This document shows, piece after piece, positions 1-11,322 of a stretch of 64,000 bases of DNA. Under the pieces are notes generated by a model. The model was not told the origin of the DNA. It saw only the letters and a list, made by a program, of their open reading frames with translations, and ran no database searches. The DNA is from Tulasnella sp. 424 (taxonomy: Eukaryota; Basidiomycota; Agaricomycetes; Cantharellales; Tulasnellaceae): NCBI GenBank assembly GCA_019633425.1, contig WSUB01000037.1, forward strand, positions 124,001-188,000. The letters are read 5' to 3'. The translations under genes and the position numbers were made by a program. The stretch's first letter is position 1. Every line of letters starts with the position of its first letter.

Positions 1-132
1 TGGCAGACGTTTAGTCCACTCCCAACTTCGCCGGAGATGGAGTCTAACCTTCATCCCAGCTTTGGTGAGTGTTACCGATCTCCTTCACCGGAGGACCTCG
101 ATCCAGAAGCTCTCGTTTGGGACTGGGACTGA
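1..132 (+). CDS. 3' end of a coiled-coil family paralog (copy A), cut by the window edge
   Basis: An open frame enters at base 1 and stops with TGA at 130-132, giving 43 residues ending in the acidic tail DPEALVWDWD. The DNA just after it (about 133-330) matches the 3' flank of the intact minus-strand paralog at 42060-42200: both contain an AGGTCGAGC block, a TGAAGGTTGAGCTC block and a CTCCCTT..AACTTGCTCA-like block. The flank after the second copy (2750-2850) is a third match. I infer the last exon of another member of this family, tandem to the copy that follows. Its function is unknown. The 5' part lies outside the window. Confidence 0.5.
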   Translation, partial: WQTFSPLPTSPEMESNLHPSFGECYRSPSPEDLDPEALVWDWD

Positions 133-429
133 GGCGACGAAGGTCGAGCCGCTGCTGCTTTCTCCCATTTTGCTTTTACTGAAGGTTGAGCTCCGCTCCC
201 TTCAGCTTGCTCATATATCATTGCTCAAAATGTTGCTCTTGGTTTGCGTATTTCGGTTTCCCTCTTTTTATTTGTGGTATTCGCCTTTCTGTTTTCATCT
301 TTGTTCCGCTGTACGCATACTTATTGTGTAATGTATCGTGCCGTTTCCTTTCTCTCCATTTTTTGTATACTTGTTTGCAATAGGAACTTGTAATTGGACC
401 GGGTATTGAACGATTTGGGCTTATAATCA

Positions 430-1133
430 GTCGACGAGTATCGGTGCAAGCTTAAGTATTTACGCCCTTTCAGTCCATATTATGGACGTCTTGTTATAAA
501 ACATTACTTGATTTGGTCCGCTAGTGCGTGAAATGTCACTCGGTGATAGGTAGACTCTGTCGAGCGCTCGCAAAGGTAGGGCGAAATCTCCTTTCGACGC
601 GCCCTGCACTAGCCACAAATTGCTTGACGCGTCCTAAAACGTTTTAAACAAGTACATGACAGCGGTTTGGGTCCTTAGCTCCTGGTAAGTGACTGCAGTC
701 CAAGATTTAGCGACCTTTGCTGACGCGATCCAACTCATAGCCATCTTGACTCTTTCTTCGCCAAATAAAAGAACTCGTACACGCTGAATGTCTGACAATC
801 ATTAGATTATTACATGAGAGTAGATGTTATTATGATTGACATACGAAGAGTATTGGTAGGAATCGTTGCGCTGCTGGGCGTCTGGACTGAAATCTACGGG
901 ATGTTTGGAACTTACGAATTCAATACAACTAAAAATTTCATAGCTAAAGACGCGTCACCCGTCTTGTCCCTGTGGACGTAGCCATAGAAAAAAGTACTTA
1001 CGAGGCGACTGAGCTTCAGTCCTCCTCTCTTTTCCTCTTTCGCAACCTCTCTCCCACTTCACTCCCCCCCAACGCACTACTCCACCGAGAGACACTCCTG
1101 CTCCCACCACTCCTACTCCCACCACTCCTCGTC
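430..1133 (+). promoter_or_regulatory. Duplicated 5' region of coiled-coil family copy B
   Basis: This non-genic stretch has close relatives upstream of copy C (43512-44220, minus) and copy D (49430-50110, minus). The best preserved core, about 575-660, reads GGGCGAAATCTCCTTTCGAC followed by two GACGCG motifs about 30 bp apart. A second conserved part (about 690-790) carries GCAAGATTTAGCGAC-like and CTCTTTCTTCGCC blocks. A short frame at 832-981 (49 codons) lies between core and start codon. The conservation probably reflects recent duplication plus promoter function; the promoter role is inferred. Confidence 0.5.
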
Positions 1134-2680
1134 ATGTCGACTGTACACCGCCTGCGAAACGTGTTTGCCAACATGTTCGTTTTCCTCTTCGTGTTCATCC
1201 TGTCCGCCGCTGTCCTCCTTCCCATCGGTAACGACGTCGGCTTTATGGAGCTCAAAAACATCTGGTCCACCTTTTTCTATTCATCTCTTCCATCCCCTTT
1301 TCTTTCGTCTTCTACGTCCATTGTCCTTGACTCCGGGTATCTTTACCACGGCAACCGTACAACTCTCGACAACTTCAAAGTCCCGGCATACATTGCTCTT
1401 TTAATTCTGACGTTGTTGGCTTATTGTACATACGCACCATCTACGTCCATCGGGTAAGTTAAAGTTCATTCGCGAAGAACATCCACCCTCTTTCCACAAA
1501 CTACGCTGCTAACGCTAAGCGTCCTTTGCTTGTATGTCAAAGTTTACACCCGACTGCTACCATTCATTCAACCAATGTGTCGCCCAAGTTCGCGTATCAC
1601 TACTCCTACAACGCAACCAAGACCTCGCCAATAGTCTCCAGAAGGCTACCGCGGACTCCCGGAAGGCTACTGCGGACGTCAAGCAGGAGCAAGCGATGAG
1701 CAAATTCCATCGCGAAATGGTCGAAGCAGCGTGCCGGAAGTATGTGGAACTTAAGACGGCCTCCGCCGAAGCGTTGCGACGAAGCAACAACGAGCTGGAC
1801 GAGTCCAAGCAAAACGTGGTACGACTCGTAAGTGCTTCGCATCGACCGTTGTAGCGTTCAATTAACTCATAGCTCTCGTCACAGAACACTCTTGTCGGCC
1901 ATCTCCGCCAACACCTCGAATCCTCAGCTAAGGAACACAAGCAAGACGTGGAAGCGGCAGAGCGAAATAGGCTCAAAGCTATCGCCATAGCCCGCTATGC
2001 TCAGGCGGAAGCGAACGTGTTGCGCTCGGAAGCCGTGTCCGCCCGCTCCGAACTCGATGCTATGCGCGTCGAGATCGACTTGGTCAGAAGAGATCTCGGA
2101 GCTTCCAAGAGGCGCGCGAGAGCTGCCCGAAACGAGGCTGGTGCCAGTCACACGGAGAACGCTTCTCTCCGAAGTGCTCTCGTGGAGTCCCGGAAGGAGG
2201 TTTCGACGGTTCGAAAGGGCGCCGAGACATTGATGGCGGAATTGAAGGCACAGAAGGCAAACAATAAAAAGGTACGTACTCGACAACTACGCTGGAGACA
2301 AGATAATCGCTGACTACGTCTCACTTTTCCCCTAGCTTGATTGTCTTTTGGCTGCCTATAAGCGAGGGGTGCTGATCACCGCCTCTCCCCCCCTTACTCC
2401 CCCCGGCTCTGTTACACCCCCGGAGGGCGTCAAGTCCGCCGCGTTTCCTGACGCCGAAACAAAATTTGTATCGGTTGGGAGGGATCCTAATGGCACGGAG
2501 CCGACGCCGCAGCAGCCAAACCATGTTTCAAATGGACGCATGGTGACCTCGTCTAACGCCCGAGTACGTACTCCACTCCGTTCATTGATGCGCCTCAACG
2601 CTAACTCCTCGCTCCTGTTTAAGAGCCTACGGCGACTCTTCAGACCCTGGGGATATGCCCGAATCCCGACTGGAGCCTGA
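1134..2680 (+). pseudogene. Two-TM coiled-coil family protein, copy B, with a frameshift
   Basis: The start ATG at 1134 aligns with copy C (MSTV..R...). Exons can be set at 1134-1453, 1543-1827, 1885-2271, 2336-2563 and about 2624-2680. Exon 2 is 285 nt, exactly as in copy C. The protein has an N-terminal hydrophobic segment (residues about 10-32), a second near residue 90, then long Ala/Glu/Arg-rich coiled coil containing ASKRRARAARNEA, and a Pro/Thr-rich tail (PPLTPPGSVTPP). In exon 1, near 1410-1420, this copy has one base fewer than copy C, so the frame that should reach the splice donor (LYIRTIYVHR) is broken. The last exon also has no clear frame. I read it as a recently damaged copy; a true alternative reading is possible. 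Confidence 0.55.
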
Positions 2681-3284
2681 TCAAACCCAGTCTGCCGCCG
2701 CCGTCGATGCGGCGGGTTCTACATCGACTGCGGCACCTGGACTAGATCTAACTGAAGGTCGAGCACCGCTCCCTTCAACTTGCTCATACATGATTCCTTA
2801 AAAGGTTTATTTCGGTTTGCGCGTTTTAAATTTGGTTTCCCTTTTTATTTGTGTTTGTTCGCTGTCTAGTATCGCTCCCTCTACTTTGTCTTTTTTTTTT
2901 TGGGTTCATTTGGTCTGAATGCGAGTTGTAACTGCTCTGGGTATTGATGGATTCGGGCTGATTCTCCGCCGAGTGATTCTTAACCAGAAGCCATATGCAT
3001 ATAGGGGACGCTCCAAGCGTCCTAAGGCCGGCGAGAGAGAACATTTCAATGACAGTAAGCCATCAAGCACCGCGGCTCTAGACCTAATCTTCCGGCATAC
3101 ACGGAGCATCTGTTCGCCTGCGCCACCTCTCCATCTCAGGGCTCCCATAACCATTCAAGGGGACGGAGGAAGGGAGGGAGCTGTGTCACGAACGGCCTGC
3201 GCTGGGCTGCTTGGCGTTTGTGGCGTTGACGAGTTACTCTAGCAATTTGGGAATGTCGAATGTGTTGCTATTTCAATCGCGAGC

Positions 3285-3480
3285 GTGTGCGAGATTACTG
3301 ACCATCTTAATGAAATCGTCAAGAACGATTCGACGAGAAGCACGCTGTATGCCAAATTCCACTGCTGCATCATCACCCCATATAGCCCCTCCTCACTCGT
3401 CGTCGGCCTCGCCGCCTTTTTACGCTTTCACGCAACCCTTCTCTTATTCCATCAGGATTCGATTTAGACAGCATCGCGAT
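3285..3480 (+). pseudogene. Relic of the transmembrane-tail module
   Basis: Translation gives LYAKFHCCII... in one frame and then QPFSYSI in another. Both match the single-frame minus-strand segment at 44499-44756 (LYAKSRYCII... QPFSYSI). The nucleotide match also extends into the flank (TTACTCACCCAC in both). Two frames are needed here, so at least one indel has occurred and the segment is likely dead. It sits downstream of copy B as the intact version sits downstream of the C-terminal module at 44.8 kb. Function unknown; one membrane segment is predicted in the intact version. Confidence 0.5.
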
Positions 3481-3952
3481 GTCTTACTCACCCACACACG
3501 CGCGCACACACTCTCGCTTTGACTTTCTTCCTCTCCCTAGCTCTGGATCCATCTATTTTCATTCAGCCGATGCTATTGAATACCTCATATGCTTCTGTTT
3601 CCCTTGCGTTTCTTGTCATGAAGTCTCGACAGGTCGACAAAGGCGATGCCTGCTTTTCCCTTGAGGATCAGATTACACCCTTCTGTCCAGTCTTCATTCA
3701 ACACGCATCCTGAGTGTCTTTTCTCTCATACTCTTAAGCCACCAAAACACATTGCAGTCAGATATGGCGATGATAATTTAGAGAGAAGCGATTTAGAACT
3801 TTGCTATCAACAAGAAGCCGGTCCGTGAGAGTTACCCTCCAAGTCGCCGTTAACCCAAATCCACGTCGCGGTCTGGTCTGGAACGCCAAACCCTTGCAAC
3901 GCGCTCTTCGCCAGTCCGCCTGTAACCTCTACCTTGAACATCTGATTACGCG

Positions 3953-6900
3953 ATGTCGTTCAAGAAGGATGAGGAGAGCGGACTTAACGCCTATTATAAC
4001 AACAAGAGTACGATAATTCAGGAAGCTCGCATCTTCAACGAATCCAATGTCAGCCCACGAAAATGCCGTGCCTTGCTCACCAGAGTGGTTTACTTGCTGT
4101 ACCTGGGGGAGACTCTGAATACCCAAGAAGCAACAAATCTGTTCTTCGGCACTACAAAACTGTTCCAGAATAAGGATGTGAGTAGCCTTTACGCGGCGCT
4201 TTCAGGACTTGGACGCGAGACTGATTGACGATGGGTTTGTCATGCGCTGCAGAGCGCGCTACGACAAATGGTTTATCTTACGGTCAAGGAACTTGCCACT
4301 ATGGCGGAAGACGTGATCATGGTGACTAGTAGCATCATGAAGGATATGCAACCGAATTCTGAGGTGGTCTACCGACCGAATGCCATTCGTGCGCTCTGCA
4401 GGATCATCGACGTAAGTTTCAGCGCACTTATTAAATTAAGATCTCGCTGATTGATGACGCGAGTATAGCCATCGATGGTTCAAGGCGTTGAACGGTTCTT
4501 CAAGTCAGCGATCGTAGACAAGAACCCGTCGATATCCTCTGGTGCTCTTGTGTCCTCATACCATCTCTACCCTCAAGCGAAAGAAGTCATCAAGCGCTGG
4601 GTGAACGAAGTCCAGGAAGCAGTCAATGTCAAACCAATCGCTGCGTACTTCAACTCGCCCCAGTCTAGCTCCTCTGGGTATCTTGGATTCTCTTCACCCC
4701 AGCCTTCAGGACCCCAGACCATTCCTTCGACAAGCAACATCACTCAGTATCATGCTCTTGGCCTCCTTTTCCAGATTCGTCAACAGGATCGAATGGCCAT
4801 CACCAAGATGATTCAGCAACTTGGCGGCGGAAAATCCGGTTCAGGGTCGACGCTGAAGAACCCCATGGCTCTTTGCATGCTCATTCGTTATGCGGTCAAA
4901 GTTATGGAAGAGGATCCAAAGTTCGTAGATCCCTTTCACTTTCGAAAAGTCATAATATTCTAACCCCACGCGTTAGCATGCACAAGCAGATGTACGACTT
5001 GCTCGAAGGTTGGCTGAGGCACAAGAGCGATATGGTCAACTACGAAGCTGCTCGAGCCATTTGCGAGATGCGCGGGGTCACGTCTCAACAACTTACTCGG
5101 TCTGTTTCCGGTTAGTCATCGGCCACGACGCTTGACTTTGCTGCCTGTCTGACCGAACGCGACGCCCAATCAGTTCTTCAAATCTTCCTTTCATCGCCAA
5201 AACCTGCTCTCAAATTTGCTGCTATCCGTACTCTCAGTCAACTCGCTCTTACTCACCCAGCGAGCGTCGCAACCTGCAATGTCGACATGGAGAATTTGAT
5301 TACCGATTCTAACCGAAGCATCGCTACATACGCCATCACCACTCTTCTTAAAACGGGCAACGAAGCATCCGTCGACCGCCTCATGAAACAAATCACAGGT
5401 TTCATGTCGGAGATTTCGGATGAATTCAAGGTTATAGTCGTGGAGGCTATCCGGTCATTGACCCTCAAGTTCCCAGCCAAGCAAGCCCTCATGCTCAACT
5501 TCTTGTCGGGAGTATTACGCGACGAAGGTGGTTACGACTTCAAGCGTGCTGTAGTGGAAGCTATCTTCGACATGATCAAGTTCATTTCGGACTCGAAGGA
5601 AGCTGCTTTGGCGCACCTCTGCGAATTTATCGAAGACTGCGAGTTCACCAAACTCTCCGTCCGGATATTACACTTGATTGGTATTGAAGGTCCAAAGACC
5701 CTTCAACCCACCAAATACATCCGATACATTTACAACCGGGTCGTTCTTGAAAATGCCATCGTACGCGCAGCCGCCGTGTCGAGTCTGGCAAAGTTTGGAG
5801 TCAACGCGATCGATGGCACTATCCGGAACAGTATCCGTGTGCTCCTCAGCAGGTATGCCTAATCGACGACAACGTGCGGTATGACTTGGCTAAATGCCCT
5901 TTGAGCAGGTGCCTTGATGATGTCGATGACGAAGTCCGTGACCGTGCCGCAATGTACTTGAAGGTTATGCAGGAAGAACCTTTAGCACAGAAATACGTCA
6001 AGGATGGTATGCCTTCAAGTCACCGTTTCAATAGGTAGGATGCTAATGTCCAAACCTTTTAGACTCGGTCTTCTCTCTGGCGGCATTGGAATCCCAGCTA
6101 GTGTCATACGTGAACGACTCCGCAGCGTCAGAGACTCCTTTCGACGTATCAACGGTACCGAAAGTCAGTCGCGCTCAAGCGCAGCAAGAGAGTGCTCGTC
6201 AGTTGTCGCAAATTTCTTTCTCTTGAGACTCCAAGTTTGTTAACTGATCCTCTTCAGGTCCGGGTGCAATCGAGACCATTGTGGCCGCCACGCCGGCTAA
6301 GGCTGCCGTCGCGGCCCCTGTCCAGAAAACTGCCGAAGAGACCAAGTCTGCTTATGCTCAACAGCTGGCTGCCGTTCCAGACTTCGCCGAGTATGGTCCA
6401 GTCCTGAACAGTAGCAACAAGCCTGCTCCACTGACGGAGACGGAAACGGAATATGTCGTCGCCTGCGTGAAACACATTTTCAAGGAGCACGTTGTATTCC
6501 AGGTACTTCTGGTTTCTCTGGCGTCTAACTGCCCCATGGTGCTGACTTAGCTCCGCGATAGTTCAATGTGTCTAACACTATGCCCGACACTATTCTAGAG
6601 CGCGTGGCCGTCGCTATGCAGCCGAACGACTCTGGCCTGACGGAGGACTTCATCCTTCCTGTCGAATCCCTCTCACACGAAACTTCGCCGCAGATTGTCT
6701 ACGTATCGTTCACTCGTGACTCGCCCGAGGATTATGTACTTGGATCTTTCGGCTGCACTCTCAAGTTTATCAGTAAGGAAGTTGACCCGACGAGTGGCGT
6801 ACCGGAGGAAGAGGGCTATGAGGATGAATATCAACTCGAAGAGGTGGAGCTGGGTGCGGGTTCGGATTACATTGTCCCGAGCTATGCAGCGTTCGCCGCC

Positions 6901-7270
6901 GAGTGGGACAAGATGAAGGAGGCGGGAGTATCCTTAACAGAAACCTTTGCTCTCTCCAGCATGGGCAGCCTGAAAGGTCAGTTGATTGGCTTCGTCGGGT
7001 CAAGGCGGGAGCTGACCCAGCATCCTCTCAGCCGCTTGCGATTCCCTCATTGAGATCCTAAATATGGAAGCGCTCGGAGGAACCGAACACCCTCAGTCGA
7101 CCTCCGTGCATACTCTCAATCTGTCGGGTTTGGTAACTGGTGGAGGTGGAAAAGTCCTTGCACGTTGCCGGATGACGTTCTCTTCAGGCCAAGGCGTCAC
7201 CCTAGAACTATCTGTCCGAGCAGAACAGGATCCGGCGGCCCGGCTAGTTCTGGCAGCGATCGGAGGCTAA
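3953..7270 (+). CDS. SEC21: Coatomer subunit gamma (COPI coat)
   Basis: Ten exons (3953-4177, 4253-4411, 4469-4920, 4977-5110, 5174-5852, 5909-6006, 6063-6197, 6258-6502, 6562-6976, 7032-7270) join in frame to 926 aa, close to the usual length for gamma-COP. The N-terminal half is the adaptin-like HEAT solenoid ([35 protein letters not shown]). A low-complexity Ala/Pro hinge at about 615-650 leads to the C-terminal appendage ([20 protein letters not shown]). Gamma-COP is one of the seven coatomer subunits that coat Golgi-to-ER vesicles and bind dilysine cargo. The start is the first ATG, followed by the family-like [10 protein letters not shown]. No broken exon is seen. Confidence 0.96.
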
Positions 7271-8114
7271 AATTGATGTCTAGTAACAATCATATTCCTT
7301 TGCGTTCCTAGTGATCACTGATTGCCTGGCTTCTGGACGTCATGTTGTCATCCGAGTGATCGCATCGGCTCGAATCTTAGCGGTTATGCGTTTGCGCGTA
7401 TCAACAGACCGCGCATGGAAGGAGCTGTGGCGTCTCTTACTGAAGAAACACAAGGTCCGCTGGGGCTCTGATTCTTGACGAGTTCCATTCACGTTTGGCT
7501 GCCTCGGATTGAATTCAGGGTTGACCGAAGGTACCGGCAGGTATCGCATGGATATTTAGGTATCGTCTAACCTTTAGCGGTGCACGGCGAGGGAGCTCAC
7601 CGCGTGGTGGTACTCATAGCCTGTTGAAGAGCCTTCGAGCTTGGTACTGCAAAATAGTCCAGAGGGGCACTCTGCGACCCTTTCGAGCTGCTTTACATTG
7701 AGGTCAATGGCATTGTACCATGGTAACCTCTCGAAATCTCCCCAGTAAGCCACGAGGCGTAATCCGTTAAACAGTCGTGATCCCCTATTCTACCCGCCGG
7801 AAAGGCCTATTGCTTAACATCTATAAGAAAGCGCTAGCATTCAAGACCGTCCTCACTCAGGAATAGGATCTTGGTCATTCGACTCTCTAACGGTACGATG
7901 AGCCAACGGCGTCTGTCGAATCGTCCCGATGGATTAAGAGTACTTGAGCCATTCATCGCGTTCGTACCGTCGGGCTGCCAACTGGACAATGTGAACACCA
8001 ATCTGCTAGCTCGTGAGTCCGTGTGACATTCACCACAGAGCACGTGCGTCCCGGCTTGGGTGATCACGTTCATCACCAGCTTCATCTATTCTTCGGCAGA
8101 GCGTGCAGTTGACC
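7271..8114 (+). other. Intergenic stretch without a recognisable gene
   Basis: About 840 bp between the coatomer stop and the first Gag-like gene. Short frames exist on both strands, but none has plausible composition, homology or splice signals. It presumably holds the coatomer 3' region and the promoter of the gene at 8115. Confidence 0.5.
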
Positions 8115-9328
8115 ATGTCTGACGAGGGTGAGCCCGCTCGAGATGAGTGTTAGATATGCTGGAACAATAAATATGCACACAGAGCTACCCATCATCTTCA
8201 CCGGCACTGATGATCTTGACTCCGTCCGGCTCATTAGTCGAATTCGCCGCATCGCCGTTTCCCAAGGTAGATCAAGAGACGAAGAATGGCTCGTGGACTT
8301 CGCTACGTCTTGTTTCCAAGGCGACGCGTTTTACTGGCACCTAGGGCTCCCTGCATCCACGAAGGAAAACTGGCACGAGCTCGTAGCAGCGCTCGCGAAG
8401 AGATACCCGTCAAAAGGAAATCACAGAACTGAAGTGCCAATGTAAATACTGAACGTTGACGTCTGTAGCTAGACTCTACTTTAAGCTAAAGTCCGTTGTT
8501 GCCTATCAGATCAACTGCAGCACAAGCTCCGGCCGCCGGACCCTCGACCTTACGGAGCCTTCTAAGCGTGCCCCTGGTTGGACGACTTAGGATCATTTCT
8601 GGCGACCCTCGAGCTGGAAGCTACATAAGCCGCCGCGTCGAACCAGATATCGGTGTACTCCTCAGCTGCCATGATGCTGCCGATGCACTTACTGTGCGGA
8701 TAACACCATCCACGTCCATGCAAGGGATAGAGATTCTGGTATGCACTCTTGCCCTATTACAGTAAAGTGTCACAGCCATCAAGGAGTATGTTTTTGTCTT
8801 AGGATTTCCCTTTCCCGTATAATTGGCTTGGAAGCCTAAGGAACAACTATAACCCTCTTAGCCCTGCTTTCTCTGGGTGAGATAGTTAAATCCTTACAAT
8901 CTGAAGAAGTGGGCATTCTAACGATCCCCGCAGTTTTTCTAATTTAGCCCCAGTTAGTCGGCCAGATTCTCGTCCTGTAGGAACAAATGTTGCTCCTCCG
9001 TACGGGGAGCTCCAGGCTGCGATTTGGAGCTACAACGCCATCGATGACTCTATACAAGCGCTACTGCCGGATGGGGGCTGTAGGTCTGACCATCTCACCA
9101 GCAAGACGTGATGTATTAACCCTGATTCCTTTAGGCACATTTCTCATGTCAATAGCTGTAAACGTGGATAACAACCGCATATTGCTAGCGACCAACTTCA
9201 GTGCATTTTGTAAGGCATATCCTCAAAAGAGTTATGCTCTAATAGTCGGTGGACTCTTCTTACGTCTAAACGGCACCGTGCAACTAACATCCTTCACTTG
9301 GCAGCGCCTTATATTAGAGCACGCTTGA
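8115..9328 (+). CDS. Gag-like N-domain / beta-rich C-module protein, copy 1
   Basis: Seven exons: 8115-8127, 8183-8441, 8510-8738, 8803-8876, 8934-9079, 9135-9244, 9305-9328, in frame for 284 aa. Exon 1 encodes only MSDE plus one base. Exon 2 encodes a helical domain resembling the Ty3-type retrotransposon Gag fold: F-x-GT near the start, SRDEEWLVDFA, GDAFYWHLGL, then a W...L..RYP ending. An Ala/Pro linker follows (AAQAPAAGPS), then a C-terminal module with DFPFPYNWLG, an IWSYNAIDDS segment and DNNRILLATN, ending LILEHA. The same plan occurs four more times in this window. No protease, reverse transcriptase, integrase or zinc knuckle is present. Function unknown; a domesticated capsid-like protein is my inference. 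Confidence 0.72.
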
Positions 9329-9514
9329 GCTCAGGAGCAAACGTGTTATTCGTGACCTTTTATCTAATATATCAATGTTGGTTCTACTTAGTGAAAGACG
9401 CCGAAAGACGTTATGGCCTTTCTGAATCGTTGTCAGCATGGTGAATTCATGTCACGTGGGGAAGGCGGGGATAAGCGAACACTCTCACCGCAACTCCTCC
9501 TCGTTAGACATTCA

Positions 9515-10766
9515 ATGGCGGACGAAGGTATATCTTTTACTCTTCCTGGTATACCCAAGCCCGATGGACCGTATACCGACTGCGAACTACTACAGGATCT
9601 GACTTGAAGGATCAAGGGTTTAACGGAACCGCAGACGTAACCCAATTCATCACCTTCATCCGGCGGAAAGCACTAGCGGTCTGCCGATCACGCGACAAAG
9701 AATGGATGGCTGATTTTGCTGCCACTCAGCTGAATGGGGAGGCATTCGTCTGGCATTTGGATCTAGATCCAGCAATTCAGGCGGATTGGGACAAATTGCA
9801 GCGTGCTCTAGTGGAACGTTATCGGTCCAACACATCAGTTGTGGTGCAAGCAAATTCATCTTCAGGGTAATAAAAATGGGATACTCTAGACCAAGTTCTG
9901 ACAGCATACACCTAATTAGGACGGTCGCTGAGGCTCCAGCTGCGGCGCCACCCCCCTCTGTTCGAGGTATACCAAGCTCGCCATCAGGTGGATCGGGTCT
10001 CCTGGAAGGACGCATACGTGTCAACGCCCCTGGAGACACGGGGTACCTTTCTCTTCATCTCGATTCAGAGTATAATGTCTTCCTTTTCGGAACATCGGTT
10101 TCGGATGCTTTGCGGGTTAGGTTTCGACCCAGCAACTTCGTTCATGAGATAACCATTCCAGTCTGTATCGATTTCCTCCTTTTGGACGCTGTCTTGGAGG
10201 AGTGTTGACTGGTTCTGGGCATATAGGACTTTCATTCACCTTTTCAATGCCTTGGTATAGTGCGTTCGGACAGGTTCAAGTTTGGCCCAGGATCGCATCT
10301 GTCAGTCGTTTGCCCATTCTGTTGGTGGATATGCTCTGATTATCAAAGTTTCAAAGGCACGCAAATTTGATCCCAGTAACAGCCCCTGGAGTGCATCCAG
10401 TCAAAACAACGAAAACAGGGTTGAAAGGAACAGCCAGTAATCTAGTCTGGTGCTACTGCCCGACAGATCAGCAAATAAGATGTATTTACACTGAAGGACA
10501 ATGTAGGTAAACCAAGGTTGCGAGCGGACGAGAATCGAACACTGAAGGGTGAAGCAGGTACCTACGTGCTGTCCGTCATCATGAACAAAGGGAACAAACG
10601 TGTCCTGCTAGTTAGCGATGTCGAAGCGGTTAACAGGAACTCACCGCAGAATCATTATCAGGAGGTGGTGAGTGGCCGGGGTTCCTGTAGGCTTCTGACG
10701 GAATCGTTTGACACGTGCTAATTCACTGGATTGTAGACATTACACTTCGAAACGACGGCTAGTTAA
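9515..10766 (+). CDS. Gag-like N-domain / beta-rich C-module protein, copy 2
   Basis: Seven exons: 9515-9527, 9596-9866, 9920-10160, 10227-10300, 10357-10502, 10558-10667, 10737-10766, in frame for 294 aa. Exons 1, 4, 5 and 6 are 13, 74, 146 and 110 nt, identical in length to copy 1, although the sequences have diverged widely. Exon 2 encodes SRDKEWMADFA, then a GEAFVWHLDL segment and a W..L..AL..RY ending. The linker EAPAAAPPPS precedes GRIRVNAPGDTGYL and, further on, NKRVLLVSD; the end is LHFETTAS. It lies about 190 bp after copy 1 in the same direction, so the pair probably arose by an old tandem duplication. Function unknown. Confidence 0.72.
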
Positions 10767-11322
10767 ATGTAGTATCAAATACAACGAACAGATGTCTGAA
10801 TTCGTTCGCGCAAATGAGGGCAAGCTTTTGGTCGGTCTTCGAACAAGATGGTCGCGCCGGCGAGTATGTAACGTCTGTGCAACGATAAAGTTCAAACGGA
10901 ATCCCATTCGACTCCTAGCCTCGGCGACAACCGGTGCACGAGACCACTTCTGCGTGCTAAAGGGGATGGCTGAATATCCCCAATTAGTCTCTGAGCAAAC
11001 TGACGGCAAATTTAAGTCAAATGGCAGCGAAAGGGGAACGCTCCGGCTTGTGGCTTTCAGTGGGTTTAGCAGAACGCTCGCCGCGAATGTTCGTTGGGGA
11101 GGGTAGCGCTAACCAAAAAGGTAGCCGGCCAGACCGCTGAATGTGGCGGTATATAACCATTTCGAGTTAAGTCTTGATGTAGTGGGGAAGAAGCAGAGAG
11201 CTGATGTGGAAAAAGTTGGCCGGGGGCATCCCTGAGGCTCCCCATGCTGACTGGACAGTTCACCTGAAATATCGTCCGACGCCCCCAACTCCATAACCTT
11301 TCCCAACATTCTCATCGTCGCC
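10767..11322 (+). other. Intergenic stretch, promoter side of pantothenate kinase
   Basis: About 550 bp. Open frames occur on both strands, but they read through with no family resemblance and no splice pattern. I see no gene here. Confidence 0.4.

Noticed and set aside
3481..3520. CACACACGCGCGCACACA dinucleotide run
   Set aside because: Short simple repeat without further structure; ordinary microsatellite.
10515..10550. B-box-like GTTCGATTCTCG on the minus strand
   Set aside because: It lies inside intron 5 of Gag-like copy 2, with no tRNA fold around it. Chance match or very old SINE trace.
10708..11106. 132-codon plus-strand frame overlapping the end of Gag-like copy 2
   Set aside because: It runs through the last intron and exon of that gene in another frame and resembles nothing.
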